Source: Acinetobacter sp. SAAs474 | Lineage (GTDB): Bacteria; Pseudomonadota; Gammaproteobacteria; Pseudomonadales; Moraxellaceae | DNA length: 64,000 nucleotides | NCBI RefSeq assembly: GCF_032823475.1 | Contig: NZ_CP127915.1 | Location: forward strand, 3,224,001-3,288,000 | Direction: 5' to 3' | In this document: piece by piece, positions 54,191 through 63,142 of the stretch | How the letters are laid out: every line of letters starts with the position of its first letter | Numbering within the stretch: the stretch's first letter is position 1 | Position numbers and translations under genes: made by a program | The notes under the pieces: model-generated | Seen by the model: the letters and a program-made list of their open reading frames with translations, nothing else | What the model was told of the DNA's origin: nothing | Databases searched by the model: none

Positions 54191-54255
54191 ACCTTAATCA
54201 GATCAACTGATCTGTATAAAGTCAATTTGGGCATCATATAAAAAAGGAATTTATC

Positions 54256-54951
54256 ATGCAGCATATCTTGGTCGATCAAGCTATTCGTTCACGGCATTCA
54301 GTGCGGGCTTTTAAAAGTATCGCTATTGACCGCCAAACCATTATAGATATTTTGAATGTAGCCAGCCGAGCACCATCTGGCAATAATATTCAGCCATGGA
54401 AAGTCTATGTGGTTACTGGACAAAAACGTCAACAACTAATTGAGCAGGTGTGTACCGCACAGCGTGAGATTTTTGCGCAATCGGAAAAAGTACAACTGTA
54501 TCAAGAAACTTTTCAGTATTATCCGAAAAAATGGACATCGCCATTTATCGAACGCCGTCGTGAAAATGGCTGGGAGCTGTATGGCTTACTAAATATTAAA
54601 AAAGGTGAAGTACAAAAAATGCAGCAACAGCATTTACGTAATTATGAATTATTTGATGCACCTGTAGGACTATTTTTTAGCTTAAGTAGGACATTAGAAA
54701 CCGGATCAAAAATGGATATTGCCATGATGATCCAAAATGTCATGATTGCAGCAAAGGCTCGTGGAATTGACAGCTGTCCACAAGCGGCATGGAATCCCTT
54801 TCATCAAATTGTTGCAGATGTACTGGAGATACCAGAAGACGAAGAATTGGTTTGTGCTATTGCACTTGGTTATGCCGACCCAGACCAAATGGTCAATCAA
54901 TTGCATACCCCACGCATAAGCGCTGAAGAATTTACAGTGTTCTGTGATTAA
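54256..54951 (+). CDS. nitroreductase-family flavoprotein
   Basis: The 231-residue protein has the FMN-binding features of the family: IRSRHSVRAFK near 12, ASRAPSGNNIQPWKVYVV near 37, a hydrophobic dimer core (GLFFSLSRTLE) and IALGYADPDQ near the end. Such enzymes reduce nitro groups, quinones or enones with NAD(P)H. The substrate is unknown. AAAGGA precedes the ATG, and it forms a pair with the upstream MarR gene. Confidence 0.85.
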   Translation: MQHILVDQAIRSRHSVRAFKSIAIDRQTIIDILNVASRAPSGNNIQPWKVYVVTGQKRQQLIEQVCTAQREIFAQSEKVQLYQETFQYYPKKWTSPFIERRRENGWELYGLLNIKKGEVQKMQQQHLRNYELFDAPVGLFFSLSRTLETGSKMDIAMMIQNVMIAAKARGIDSCPQAAWNPFHQIVADVLEIPEDEELVCAIALGYADPDQMVNQLHTPRISAEEFTVFCD

Positions 54952-54999
54952 AGTCAATATAAAAAAGATACTGTATGTACCTCAGATTGCTGATAAAGG

Positions 55000-55024
55000 T
55001 CTCACATTTTTGTGAGATTTTTTT
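55000..55024 (+). terminator. terminator after the nitroreductase gene
   Basis: TCTCACA and TGTGAGA form a 7-bp stem with a T-only loop and a following run of seven T. Confidence 0.8.
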
Positions 55025-55071
55025 ATCATAGTTTCATGCTGAAATCTTAATCTACTCAACAAAAAATCGAA

Positions 55072-55200
55072 ATGGTCACACTAGATAATCTAGTGCCGAA
55101 AGCCCACTTTGTGCGTAAAATCGATCAAATCATTCGTTTGAACTTTATCCGAGAGCGTGAACCGTATCAGTTTCTTCGGAGACATTTTTATTTAAGTTAG
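55072..55200 (+). pseudogene. IS1182-type transposase N-terminal remnant
   Basis: A plus-strand frame reads MVTLDNLVPKAHFVRKIDQI, then IRLNFIRE and an altered end before a TAG. IS1182-type transposases begin with this L-D-x-L-V-P-x-x-H-x-V-R-x-I pattern. The rest of the element is gone; the terminator at 55000-55024 lies right before it. Confidence 0.65.
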
Positions 55201-55365
55201 GCCACCTAACCTAACGAGTTAATCTTATCATAGTACATTGCTTTAACCTTGCAAAATATCTTGTAGACTAGTCAACTGTATATTGGTATTTTGTGATGGC
55301 ATTCTGGACAAGTTGCTATCCAGCCGTTCAAATAAATGTCGACAAAATAGGTGGCTATTCATTAA

Positions 55366-56310
55366 TTAACTTTTATATATCCATTCAGCATTCGGCCATT
55401 TTTTCTGATTAATGGATTGTTCTACGCAAAACATAATTTCAGCCGAAATAATACGAACATGCTTGGGAATATTCCTTGTAGAATGCATCGCCATAGTAAT
55501 AACGCGTATAAATTCATTGCCTGCAATTGGTGCGGCTTTCATTAAACCACTGTTAAATTCATTGATAACTGAAACTAAAGGTAAAACAGTATATCCAAAG
55601 CCTTGTATGACCAACTGCTTCTGTATGCTTAAATCATTTGTTTCGGCATAGATATTTAAATTTGACTTATTTTGTTTATAGGCCTGTTCTATAAGCGTAC
55701 GCAAACGATGAGGATGACATGGCAAAATTAATGGGAAATTTTCAAGCTCTTTTAAATCCATAGGATGATTTAACTGCAACGTTGTATGGCCTGCGCCTAT
55801 TAAAAATAAAGGCTCTCTCACTAAAGGCGTCAAATCAATTAATTTAGAAGGTGTAGAATCATACATTAGGGCTAAATCAATATCCCCTGCCTCCAGCCAT
55901 TCTTTTAAATGCCCTGAATATCCAACAGAAATTTTCACTTGTACTTCAGGATATTTTTCTTTGATCACACTCATAATTAGAGTAGAAAGCAGCTCACTGA
56001 TGCTCGATAACACTCCGATATGAACTTTTCCCCGAATAATGCCCTTATTCGCAGTCAATTCTAATTTAGCGCTTTCAAGGTCTTCCAGAATTCTTCTTGC
56101 ATAAGGTTCAAGCAGTTTTCCATCATCTGTCAAAGCCATGCCATGACGTGACCGGTTGAACAATTTTACACCCAATTCTTCTTCAAGCATTTGAATTTGA
56201 CGCGATACTGCTGGCTGCACAATATTCAGCATTGCGGCTGCCTTAGTGAGGTTCTCCACTTCTAAAATAGTAATAAAAGTACGTAATTGTTTGATGTCCA
56301 TTTCAATCAT
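55366..56310 (-). CDS. LysR-family regulator, divergent from the C5-dicarboxylate genes
   Basis: The 314-residue protein has the LysR helix-turn-helix (about 8-65: LRTFITILEVENLTKAAAML, QPAVSRQIQMLEEELGVKLF) and a periplasmic-binding-like effector domain. The gene is divergent from the acyl-CoA dehydrogenase-lyase-hydratase-CoA transferase operon with about 96 bp between starts, the usual layout for LysR activators. Met4 is an alternative start. Confidence 0.85.
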   Translation of the reverse strand: MIEMDIKQLRTFITILEVENLTKAAAMLNIVQPAVSRQIQMLEEELGVKLFNRSRHGMALTDDGKLLEPYARRILEDLESAKLELTANKGIIRGKVHIGVLSSISELLSTLIMSVIKEKYPEVQVKISVGYSGHLKEWLEAGDIDLALMYDSTPSKLIDLTPLVREPLFLIGAGHTTLQLNHPMDLKELENFPLILPCHPHRLRTLIEQAYKQNKSNLNIYAETNDLSIQKQLVIQGFGYTVLPLVSVINEFNSGLMKAAPIAGNEFIRVITMAMHSTRNIPKHVRIISAEIMFCVEQSINQKKWPNAEWIYKS

Positions 56311-56406
56311 TTTTCAGCATGCATTCCATCAAATTATACTATTTTAAATTGACTCACATAACAATATATGATCGAAATATACAAAGATTAAGATAAGAAC
56401 ATCCTA

Positions 56407-57567
56407 GTGAAAAGCACTTTTAATAATTATCCTGAAATCCGTGAAGCTGTTCGTGCGTTATGTGCGCAGTTTACAGATGAATATCATCGCAAAATTGATG
56501 AGGAAAAAACCTACCCTGAAGAATTCGTCAATGCTTTAACCAATGCAGGCTGGTTAGCGGCCATGATTCCAGAAGAATTCGGTGGTTCAGGATTGGGATT
56601 AGCAGAAGCCTCAGTGGTGATGGAGGAGATTAACCGTAGCGGTGGTAATTCCGGTGCATGTCACGGTCAAATGTATAACATGAGTACCCTGCTGCGTAAC
56701 GGCTCTCAGGCACAAAAAGAGTTTTATTTGCCTAAAATTGCTTCTGGTGAATGGCGCCTGCAGTCCATGGCAGTTACTGAACCGACGACAGGGACGGATA
56801 CCACCAAAATTCGGACCACTGCAGTTAAAAAAGGTGACCGCTATGTGATTAATGGCCAAAAGGTCTGGATTTCACGTGTTCAGCATAGTGATTGGATGAT
56901 TCTTCTTGCACGAACAACACCTTTAGCTGAAGTGAAAAAAAAATCTGAAGGTATGTCCATTTTCATGGTTGATATTAAAGAAGCAACGAAATCAGGGATG
57001 GCAGTGCAACCAATTCCAAATATGGTAAATCATGAAACCAACGAACTTTTTTTTGAGAATTTGGAAATTCCTGAAGAAAACCTGATTGGTGAAGAAGGCA
57101 AAGGATTTAAATATATTCTGGATGGTTTAAATGCAGAGCGCACCCTAATTGCTGCGGAATGTATTGGTGACGGCTATTGGTTTATGGACCGTGCAACCAA
57201 ATATGTCAAAGAGCGCGAAGTCTTTGGGCGTCCGATTGGCCAAAACCAGGGAGTACAATTTCCACTTGCAGAATCATTTATTGAAATTGAAGCTGCCAAC
57301 TTAATGCGTTTCCGTGCTTGTGAACTTTTTGATCATGGTCAAGCTTGTGGTGCTGAAGCCAATATGGCGAAGTATCTAGCTGCTAAATCAAGCTGGGAGG
57401 CAGCGAATCACTGCTTACAATTTCATGGTGGTTTTGGCTTTGCCAATGAATATGACATTGAACGCAAATTCCGTGAAACTCGTTTATATCAAGTTGCGCC
57501 TATTTCAACCAATTTAATTCTCAGTTATGTCGCTGAGCATTTACTTGATTTACCACGTTCTTTCTAA
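56407..57567 (+). CDS. acyl-CoA dehydrogenase lacking the usual C-terminal catalytic Glu
   Basis: The 386-residue protein starts at GTG and has SMAVTEPTTGTDTTKI, NGQKVWISRVQHSD and GGFGFANEYDIERKFRETRL. The YEGT motif that normally holds the catalytic Glu is YQVAP here (Q362). Glu244 in NAERTLIAA lines up with the base of isovaleryl-CoA dehydrogenase, so it could take over. I recall the YQVAPIS variant next to CaiB and MaoC genes in other proteobacteria. In this operon it may oxidise methylsuccinyl-CoA or a similar dicarboxyl-CoA; the substrate is inferred. Confidence 0.8.
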   Translation: MKSTFNNYPEIREAVRALCAQFTDEYHRKIDEEKTYPEEFVNALTNAGWLAAMIPEEFGGSGLGLAEASVVMEEINRSGGNSGACHGQMYNMSTLLRNGSQAQKEFYLPKIASGEWRLQSMAVTEPTTGTDTTKIRTTAVKKGDRYVINGQKVWISRVQHSDWMILLARTTPLAEVKKKSEGMSIFMVDIKEATKSGMAVQPIPNMVNHETNELFFENLEIPEENLIGEEGKGFKYILDGLNAERTLIAAECIGDGYWFMDRATKYVKEREVFGRPIGQNQGVQFPLAESFIEIEAANLMRFRACELFDHGQACGAEANMAKYLAAKSSWEAANHCLQFHGGFGFANEYDIERKFRETRLYQVAPISTNLILSYVAEHLLDLPRSF

Positions 57568-57580
57568 GAGGGGCTGAATT

Positions 57581-58402
57581 ATGGAAAAAGTACAGAAGTC
57601 TGCGCGTTCATATCTTTTTGTACCGGCCAATCGCATTGAACGTTTTGAAAAAGCGCTTAATACAAAAGCTGATGCCATCATTATTGATTTAGAAGATGCA
57701 GTTCCAGTTGATCTGAAAATTTCTGCACGTGATGAGCTTAAAACCTGGTTGACTGATCATCCACTAGAAAATGTAATGATCCGTATCAATTCAAAAAGCA
57801 GCGAATGGTTTGTAGATGATATTCAATTGACCAAATTTAGTAATATTCGAGCAATTATTTTACCAAAAACTGAATCAGTTGCTGACATTGATGCCGTTAC
57901 AGCTCTTCGTGCAATTGATGTATTCGCATTGATTGAAACTCCGCTTGGATTTGCCAATATCCGTCAAATTGCTCAAGCAAAATCGGTTAAGGCACTAATG
58001 TTTGGTTCAATTGATTTTCAGTTAGAGATGAATATGCAAGGTGGCTATGAAGAGTTATTGTCATTTCGAAATGAATTCGTATTGGCATCCAAACTAGCAG
58101 GAATCGAATCGCCTGTAGATGGTGTTACGGTTGATTTTAAAAATAAAGCCTTAGTTGAGCGGGAAACACTACAAGCAAAACAACTAGGTTTTGCGGGGAA
58201 GCTTTGCATTCATCCTAACCAAGTCGATATTGTAAACACCGCGTTTACTCCAACTGATGCTGAACTCACATGGGCACAGCGGGTATTGAATGCGGTTAAT
58301 CAAACACAGGGACAAGCCATTAGTTTGGATGGAAAAATGATTGATTTACCTGTCATTCTAAGAGCACAAAAAATTTTAAAACAGGCTAATTTAAACACAT
58401 AA
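57581..58402 (+). CDS. CitE-like lyase, probable citramalyl/malyl-CoA lyase
   Basis: The 273-residue TIM-barrel protein has SYLFVPANRIERFEKAL, the metal and substrate region DAIIIDLEDAVP, LIETPLGFANI and GFAGKLCIHPNQV, all typical of the HpcH/HpaI and CitE beta-methylmalyl/citramalyl-CoA lyase family. It would cleave citramalyl-CoA to acetyl-CoA and pyruvate. It lies 13 bp after the acyl-CoA dehydrogenase gene and before the hydratase gene, so all four genes form one unit. Confidence 0.8.
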   Translation: MEKVQKSARSYLFVPANRIERFEKALNTKADAIIIDLEDAVPVDLKISARDELKTWLTDHPLENVMIRINSKSSEWFVDDIQLTKFSNIRAIILPKTESVADIDAVTALRAIDVFALIETPLGFANIRQIAQAKSVKALMFGSIDFQLEMNMQGGYEELLSFRNEFVLASKLAGIESPVDGVTVDFKNKALVERETLQAKQLGFAGKLCIHPNQVDIVNTAFTPTDAELTWAQRVLNAVNQTQGQAISLDGKMIDLPVILRAQKILKQANLNT

Positions 58403-58419
58403 AGAATTGAGGAATTTCC

Positions 58420-59259
58420 ATGGAAAACTACAGCAATTGGATTGGAAAGAAAGAAATACAGAATGATTATTCAGATTATCGCTCTGTCGCAATGATGCAG
58501 GCCTTACTAAGCGAAACAGATAAGTTGCCAGCGGATTTGCCACATCTATATCACTGGTTTTATTTTCTGCCATTAGTGAATGGACAAGACCTTGCTGTAG
58601 ATGGCCATCCTAAAAAAGGTGGATTCTTGCCACCTATTCCCTTCCCTAAACGTATGTGGGCAGGTAGCCGATTAGAATTTATCAGACCTATTGTCGCCCA
58701 TCAATCTTTGCGCCGAGAATCTGAAATTTTAAAGGTTGAACTCAAACATGGTAAAAGCGGTGATATGTATTTCGTGACCGTTCAGCATTCAATCTATGCA
58801 GAAAATGAACTGGCAATTATTGAAGAACAAGACATCGTTTATCGTGATATCAGCAATCAGGTACACAGTAGGGCTCAGAAGCAAACTGAACAGACAGAAA
58901 CAAAAATATTTGATTATCAAAAAAAATTCCCTATTGATCCTGTAATGCTATTCAGGTATTCGGCTATTACATTTAATAGCCATCGGATTCATTATGATCG
59001 TCCTTATGCTACTCAAGAAGAAGGCTATTCCGGTCTTGTAGTTCATGGTCCACTTCTAGCGACACTTTTAATTCATCATTTTAAACAAGAACATCCAAAT
59101 AAAAACATCAGCCATTTTGAATTCCGTGCCGTTAATCCAGTATTCGATTTTGATGATTTTAAAATTTATGGACACGTTGAGCATGAAAATGGTGAATTAT
59201 GGATCGAAAAGAATAATGGTCAAATTTGCATGCAAGCAAAAATTTTTTTTAAGGAATAA
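58420..59259 (+). CDS. FAS1-like/MaoC-type dehydratase, mesaconyl-C4-CoA hydratase type
   Basis: The 279-residue protein is a double hotdog: an N-terminal FAS1-like dehydratase domain (GFLPPIPFPKRMWAGSRLEF) and a C-terminal MaoC-like half with the catalytic FNSHRIHYD and GLVVHGPLLATLL. Proteins of this size with a RRMWAG-like element hydrate mesaconyl-C4-CoA or itaconyl-CoA. Its product would be citramalyl-CoA, the substrate of the preceding lyase. The exact substrate is inferred. Confidence 0.78.
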   Translation: MENYSNWIGKKEIQNDYSDYRSVAMMQALLSETDKLPADLPHLYHWFYFLPLVNGQDLAVDGHPKKGGFLPPIPFPKRMWAGSRLEFIRPIVAHQSLRRESEILKVELKHGKSGDMYFVTVQHSIYAENELAIIEEQDIVYRDISNQVHSRAQKQTEQTETKIFDYQKKFPIDPVMLFRYSAITFNSHRIHYDRPYATQEEGYSGLVVHGPLLATLLIHHFKQEHPNKNISHFEFRAVNPVFDFDDFKIYGHVEHENGELWIEKNNGQICMQAKIFFKE

Positions 59260-59264
59260 AACTA

Positions 59265-60452
59265 ATGCTTCCTTTAAACAATATTACAGTGATTGCTCTT
59301 GAGCATGCTATTGCTGCACCATTTTGCACACGTCAACTTGCAGATTTAGGTGCACGGGTTATTAAAATTGAACGTCCTAATATCGGTGACTTTGCACGAA
59401 ACTATGATGAACGTGTCGATGGAATATCTTCACATTTTGTATGGGCCAATCGATCTAAAGAAAGTTTAACACTAGATATCAAAACTCAAGCAGCTCAAGA
59501 TATTCTCAAGCAACTTGTATTAAAAGCCGATGTACTTGTACAAAACCTTGCGCCAGATTCCGCTTCTCGTCTTGGATTGTCTTTTGAAGAATTATCAACA
59601 ATTAATCCACAAATTATCGTTTGTGATATTTCTGGTTATGGTGATGATTTAGAACATTCTGGACCTTATCGAGATAAAAAAGCATATGACTTACTTATTC
59701 AAAGTGAGGCAGGCTTCCTCTCTATTACAGGTACCCCTGATGAATATATAAAAGCAGGATGTTCTATTGCAGATATAGCAGCAGGAATGTATGCCTATAC
59801 AAATATTCTTTCAGCACTTTTAGAACGCCAACAAACAGGAAAAGGAAAGCGTATTGATATTTCTATGCTAGAAAGTATGGCCGAATGGATGGGTTACCCG
59901 CTTTATTATACGCTTCGCGGAGGATCAGCACCACCAAGAACCGGTTCTTCTCATGCTACCATTTATCCTTATGGGCCTTTCCCAACAGGTGATAATAAAA
60001 AAGTCATGTTGGGTATTCAAAATGAACGTGAATGGAAAGCTTTTTGTAAAATTGTTCTAGAACAGCCTCAGCTTGCATTAAATGAAAATTTTATTAATAA
60101 CCTACAAAGATCAAAGAATCGTGACCAACTTAAGCAAATTATTATTGATACATTTAATTCACTCACTCAAACTCAAGTCATTGAACGATTAGATGTAGCT
60201 AAAATTGCAAATGCCAGTGTAAATGAAATGCAAAATTTATGGCATCATCCTCAATTAGAAGCACGGCAACGTTGGACTTTAGTAAATACTCCAATTGGTG
60301 AAATTCCTACACTAAAACCTGTCGGACGTAAAGATGAAGACTATAAACTTAGCGCTGTGCCAGCTTTAAGTGAACATACGCATAAAATTCTTCATGAATT
60401 AGGTTATAGCGAAATTTACATTCATGAATTAACCGAAAAATCAATCATATAG
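59265..60452 (+). CDS. CaiB/BaiF (class III) CoA transferase
   Basis: The 395-residue protein has ALEHAIAAPFCTRQLADLGA, IKIERPNIGDFAR, SRLGLSFEEL and SIADIAAGMYA, where D170 lines up with the catalytic Asp of formyl-CoA transferase. Class III transferases exchange CoA between carboxylic acids; in itaconate or mesaconate pathways succinyl-CoA is the donor. It is the last gene of the four-gene unit, 5 bp after the hydratase gene, and is followed by a terminator. Confidence 0.85.
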   Translation: MLPLNNITVIALEHAIAAPFCTRQLADLGARVIKIERPNIGDFARNYDERVDGISSHFVWANRSKESLTLDIKTQAAQDILKQLVLKADVLVQNLAPDSASRLGLSFEELSTINPQIIVCDISGYGDDLEHSGPYRDKKAYDLLIQSEAGFLSITGTPDEYIKAGCSIADIAAGMYAYTNILSALLERQQTGKGKRIDISMLESMAEWMGYPLYYTLRGGSAPPRTGSSHATIYPYGPFPTGDNKKVMLGIQNEREWKAFCKIVLEQPQLALNENFINNLQRSKNRDQLKQIIIDTFNSLTQTQVIERLDVAKIANASVNEMQNLWHHPQLEARQRWTLVNTPIGEIPTLKPVGRKDEDYKLSAVPALSEHTHKILHELGYSEIYIHELTEKSII

Positions 60453-60467
60453 TATTGCCCAGTTTCC

Positions 60468-60500
60468 AACATCACGAAGGCCGTGATGTTAGTTTTTTTT
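60468..60500 (+). terminator. terminator after the CoA transferase gene
   Basis: AACATCACG and CGTGATGTT form a 9-bp stem with a 5-nt loop followed by AGTTTTTTTT. Confidence 0.85.
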
Positions 60501-60581
60501 GGGGAACATGAACATCACAAGGGTACATTCTTAGAATGGTGGTGTGTATTACCCTATTACTCTTCACTTGATTTTTTAGGT

Positions 60582-60605
60582 CATCACTCCTCTAGAGGGG
60601 TGATG
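60582..60605. repeat. 24-bp inverted repeat downstream of the terminator
   Basis: CATCACTCCTC and GAGGGGTGATG pair with one wobble around a short centre. It shares CATCAC with the preceding terminator stem, so it may be a second terminator or a mutated copy. No T tract follows on the plus strand. Confidence 0.55.
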
Positions 60606-60758
60606 TAAAACAGAATCAATCCCAACTAAATTTAACTTTCGTCGAATAAAATTTATATTTCATATCTTTATAAAAAATGAAATACTTTTTACTATATTCC
60701 AATTCAAATATGTCGTGCTAATAACAACCAATTTTAATAATTCAATAGGAGCAAATCT

Positions 60759-61652
60759 GTGAATTTTGATCTCAATGATTTTAGGCTAATTTTGAATATT
60801 TCTGAGACTAAAAATTTAACACGTGCAGCCGAAAAAACGTTTATTTCAACACCAGCAGCCAGCAACCGAATTAAAAATTTAGAGCAGCAATTAGGACTGA
60901 AAATTTTAGAACGCTCATCTCAAGGCGTTGAACTGACTGAAATAGGACTGATCTATTTAAAATATGCCAAATCAATTTATCATAAAATCGAATGTCTTAA
61001 AGGAGAGCTTTCTCAATATAATAATCAAATATCTGGGAAACTATCAATTGTTGCTAACACGACTGCAATTACTGAATACATCCCTCAGGCTTTATCTGAA
61101 TATTTAATTATTCATCCACATGTGGATGTAAATCTTAAAGAAATGTTAAGCGAAGACATTGTAAATATTGTTGAAGACAAGCGTGCCGATCTTGGCATTA
61201 TCTCTGGAAATATTGATACTAAAAATTTGCAGACGATGCCTTTAATTTCATCTCATCTCATTTTAATTGCTCCCAAAACCCACCCAATTCTGCAATACAA
61301 AAATGTTACCTTACTGAATGCCATTCAATATTCACTGGTAACTTTACATGAAGGCAGTGCAATCCAAATTTTTTTACATAAACTATCGCAACAATTAGAT
61401 AAAAAAATAAATATTAGAGTACAAGTTTCAAGCTATGATTCCATCTGTCAAATGGTGGCTGCAGGTGCCGGTATCGCAATTATTCCGCTAGCGGCTTTTC
61501 GGCGTTTACAACACATTCATCCCAACATCGAATATAGAGAAATTGATGAAAAATGGGCACATCGCGGCTTTAAAATATGCGCAATCAACTTTAATGAAAT
61601 CAGCCAATTTACTAAAGATTTTATTGAATGTTTAAAATCTCACATTCATTAA
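60759..61652 (+). CDS. LysR-family regulator upstream of pcaIJ-type genes
   Basis: The 297-residue protein starts at GTG with TAGGAG nearby. It has the LysR helix-turn-helix (FRLILNISETKNLTRAAEKT, STPAASNRIKNLEQQLGLKI) and an effector domain. It points the same way as the CoA transferase genes 134 bp downstream, so it may activate them or the preceding operon. The ligand is unknown. Confidence 0.82.
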   Translation: MNFDLNDFRLILNISETKNLTRAAEKTFISTPAASNRIKNLEQQLGLKILERSSQGVELTEIGLIYLKYAKSIYHKIECLKGELSQYNNQISGKLSIVANTTAITEYIPQALSEYLIIHPHVDVNLKEMLSEDIVNIVEDKRADLGIISGNIDTKNLQTMPLISSHLILIAPKTHPILQYKNVTLLNAIQYSLVTLHEGSAIQIFLHKLSQQLDKKINIRVQVSSYDSICQMVAAGAGIAIIPLAAFRRLQHIHPNIEYREIDEKWAHRGFKICAINFNEISQFTKDFIECLKSHIH

Positions 61653-61786
61653 GCATAAAATGATCACCATTCATTATGATCTTAACCTCAAATTAACACA
61701 CCTTTCAAATTTGTAAATTGTGCAAAACACAAGAATATGTGAACTTACTATCAGTATAAGAAACATGAATTTTACAAGGTAGTAAG

Positions 61787-62461
61787 ATGATTAATAAAAT
61801 CTTCAATTCGGCAAAGGATATTGTCAAAGATATTCAAGATGGTTCTATTATTGCAGTCGGCGGTTTTGGCGGCTCTGGTATGCCGAATGAACTTATTCAA
61901 GCTTTAATTGATCAAGGTGCAAAAGATTTAACAATAGTCAGCAATAATGCTGGTAATGGAGATCAAGGCCTTGCTGCGTTATTAAAAGTCAAACGTGTTA
62001 AAAAACTGATTTGCTCCTTCCCCCGCCAAAAAGATGCCTATATTTTTGAAGAATTGTATCGCAACAATAAAATTGAGCTGGAAGTTGTACCCCAAGGTAC
62101 CCTTGCTGAACGTTTAAGAGCTGCCGGCTGCGGTATCGGTGGTTTTTATACACGTACAGCTTATGGCACCTTACTTTCAGAAAATAAAGAAACTAAAGAA
62201 ATAGATGGTCAAGGCTACGTCTTTGAGAAAGCTTTACCTGTAGATTATAGCCTGATTTATGCCAAGACTGGTGATCGCTGGGGTAATCTCATTTATAACA
62301 AAACTGCTCGAAATTTTGCTCCTGTTATGGCTATGGCTGCAAAAACCACTTTAGTTGCTGTCGATCAAATCTGTGAACTCGGTGATTTAGATCCAGAGAT
62401 TATTATTACTCCTGGAATTTTTGTCGACCGTATTACACTCAAAAATGGTATTGGAGCATAA
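61787..62461 (+). CDS. pcaI: 3-oxoacid CoA-transferase, subunit A (PcaI type)
   Basis: The 224-residue subunit has the glycine-rich AVGGFGGSGMPNELIQAL and the NNAGNGDQGLAALL stretch of PcaI/AtoD proteins. With subunit B it moves CoA from succinyl-CoA to 3-oxoadipate or a related keto acid. The strict substrate is uncertain since the same family handles acetoacetate. The stop at 62461 is 5 bp before subunit B. Confidence 0.82.
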   Translation: MINKIFNSAKDIVKDIQDGSIIAVGGFGGSGMPNELIQALIDQGAKDLTIVSNNAGNGDQGLAALLKVKRVKKLICSFPRQKDAYIFEELYRNNKIELEVVPQGTLAERLRAAGCGIGGFYTRTAYGTLLSENKETKEIDGQGYVFEKALPVDYSLIYAKTGDRWGNLIYNKTARNFAPVMAMAAKTTLVAVDQICELGDLDPEIIITPGIFVDRITLKNGIGA

Positions 62462-62466
62462 CAATT

Positions 62467-63111
62467 ATGGATATCCAGCAAAAAAGTAACCTTGCTCAAC
62501 GTGTGGCCCAAGATATTCCTGAAGGTGCTTATGTCAATTTGGGCATTGGTTTACCCACCTTGGTAGCTGACTACTTTGCAAATAAAGAAGTGATTCTACA
62601 AAGTGAAAATGGTGTCTTAGGTCAGTGGAATCAGGCTGAAGAAGGTGAAGAAGATTGGGATTTGATCAATGCAGGTAAAGAGGCAATTGATTTAAAAAAA
62701 GGCGGCGCTTTTTTTCATCATGCAGATTCTTTTGGAATGATGCGCGGTGGACATTTAGATTATTGTATTTTGGGCGCTTTTCAAATTTCTGCCAATGGTG
62801 ATCTCGCCAACTGGCATACAGGACATCCTGATGCCATTCCTGCTGTTGGTGGCGCAATGGACTTGGCCTCTGGTGCACAAAATGTTTATGTCATGATGGA
62901 ACATTTAACTAAACAGGGCCACAGCAAAATTATGGAGAAATGTAATTATCCATTAACAGGACTAGCTTGCGTCAATCGAGTGTATACGGAAATCGCCACT
63001 TTTGAATTTGCTGATGGAGCGATCTATGTAATTGACATCGTTTCACCACATACTGCTGATTATGTTCAAAGTATTACCGATGTCATTTTAGATTTTTCAA
63101 GAATGAAATAA
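62467..63111 (+). CDS. pcaJ: 3-oxoacid CoA-transferase, subunit B (PcaJ type)
   Basis: The 214-residue subunit carries the catalytic Glu47 in QSENGVLG, plus NLGIGLPTLVADYF at the start and GGAMDLASGAQNV near residue 135. Length and motifs match PcaJ. It is translationally close to subunit A and followed 31 bp later by a permease gene. Confidence 0.84.
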   Translation: MDIQQKSNLAQRVAQDIPEGAYVNLGIGLPTLVADYFANKEVILQSENGVLGQWNQAEEGEEDWDLINAGKEAIDLKKGGAFFHHADSFGMMRGGHLDYCILGAFQISANGDLANWHTGHPDAIPAVGGAMDLASGAQNVYVMMEHLTKQGHSKIMEKCNYPLTGLACVNRVYTEIATFEFADGAIYVIDIVSPHTADYVQSITDVILDFSRMK

Positions 63112-63142
63112 GTACAAAAAATATTTTACAAAGGAGATGTAA

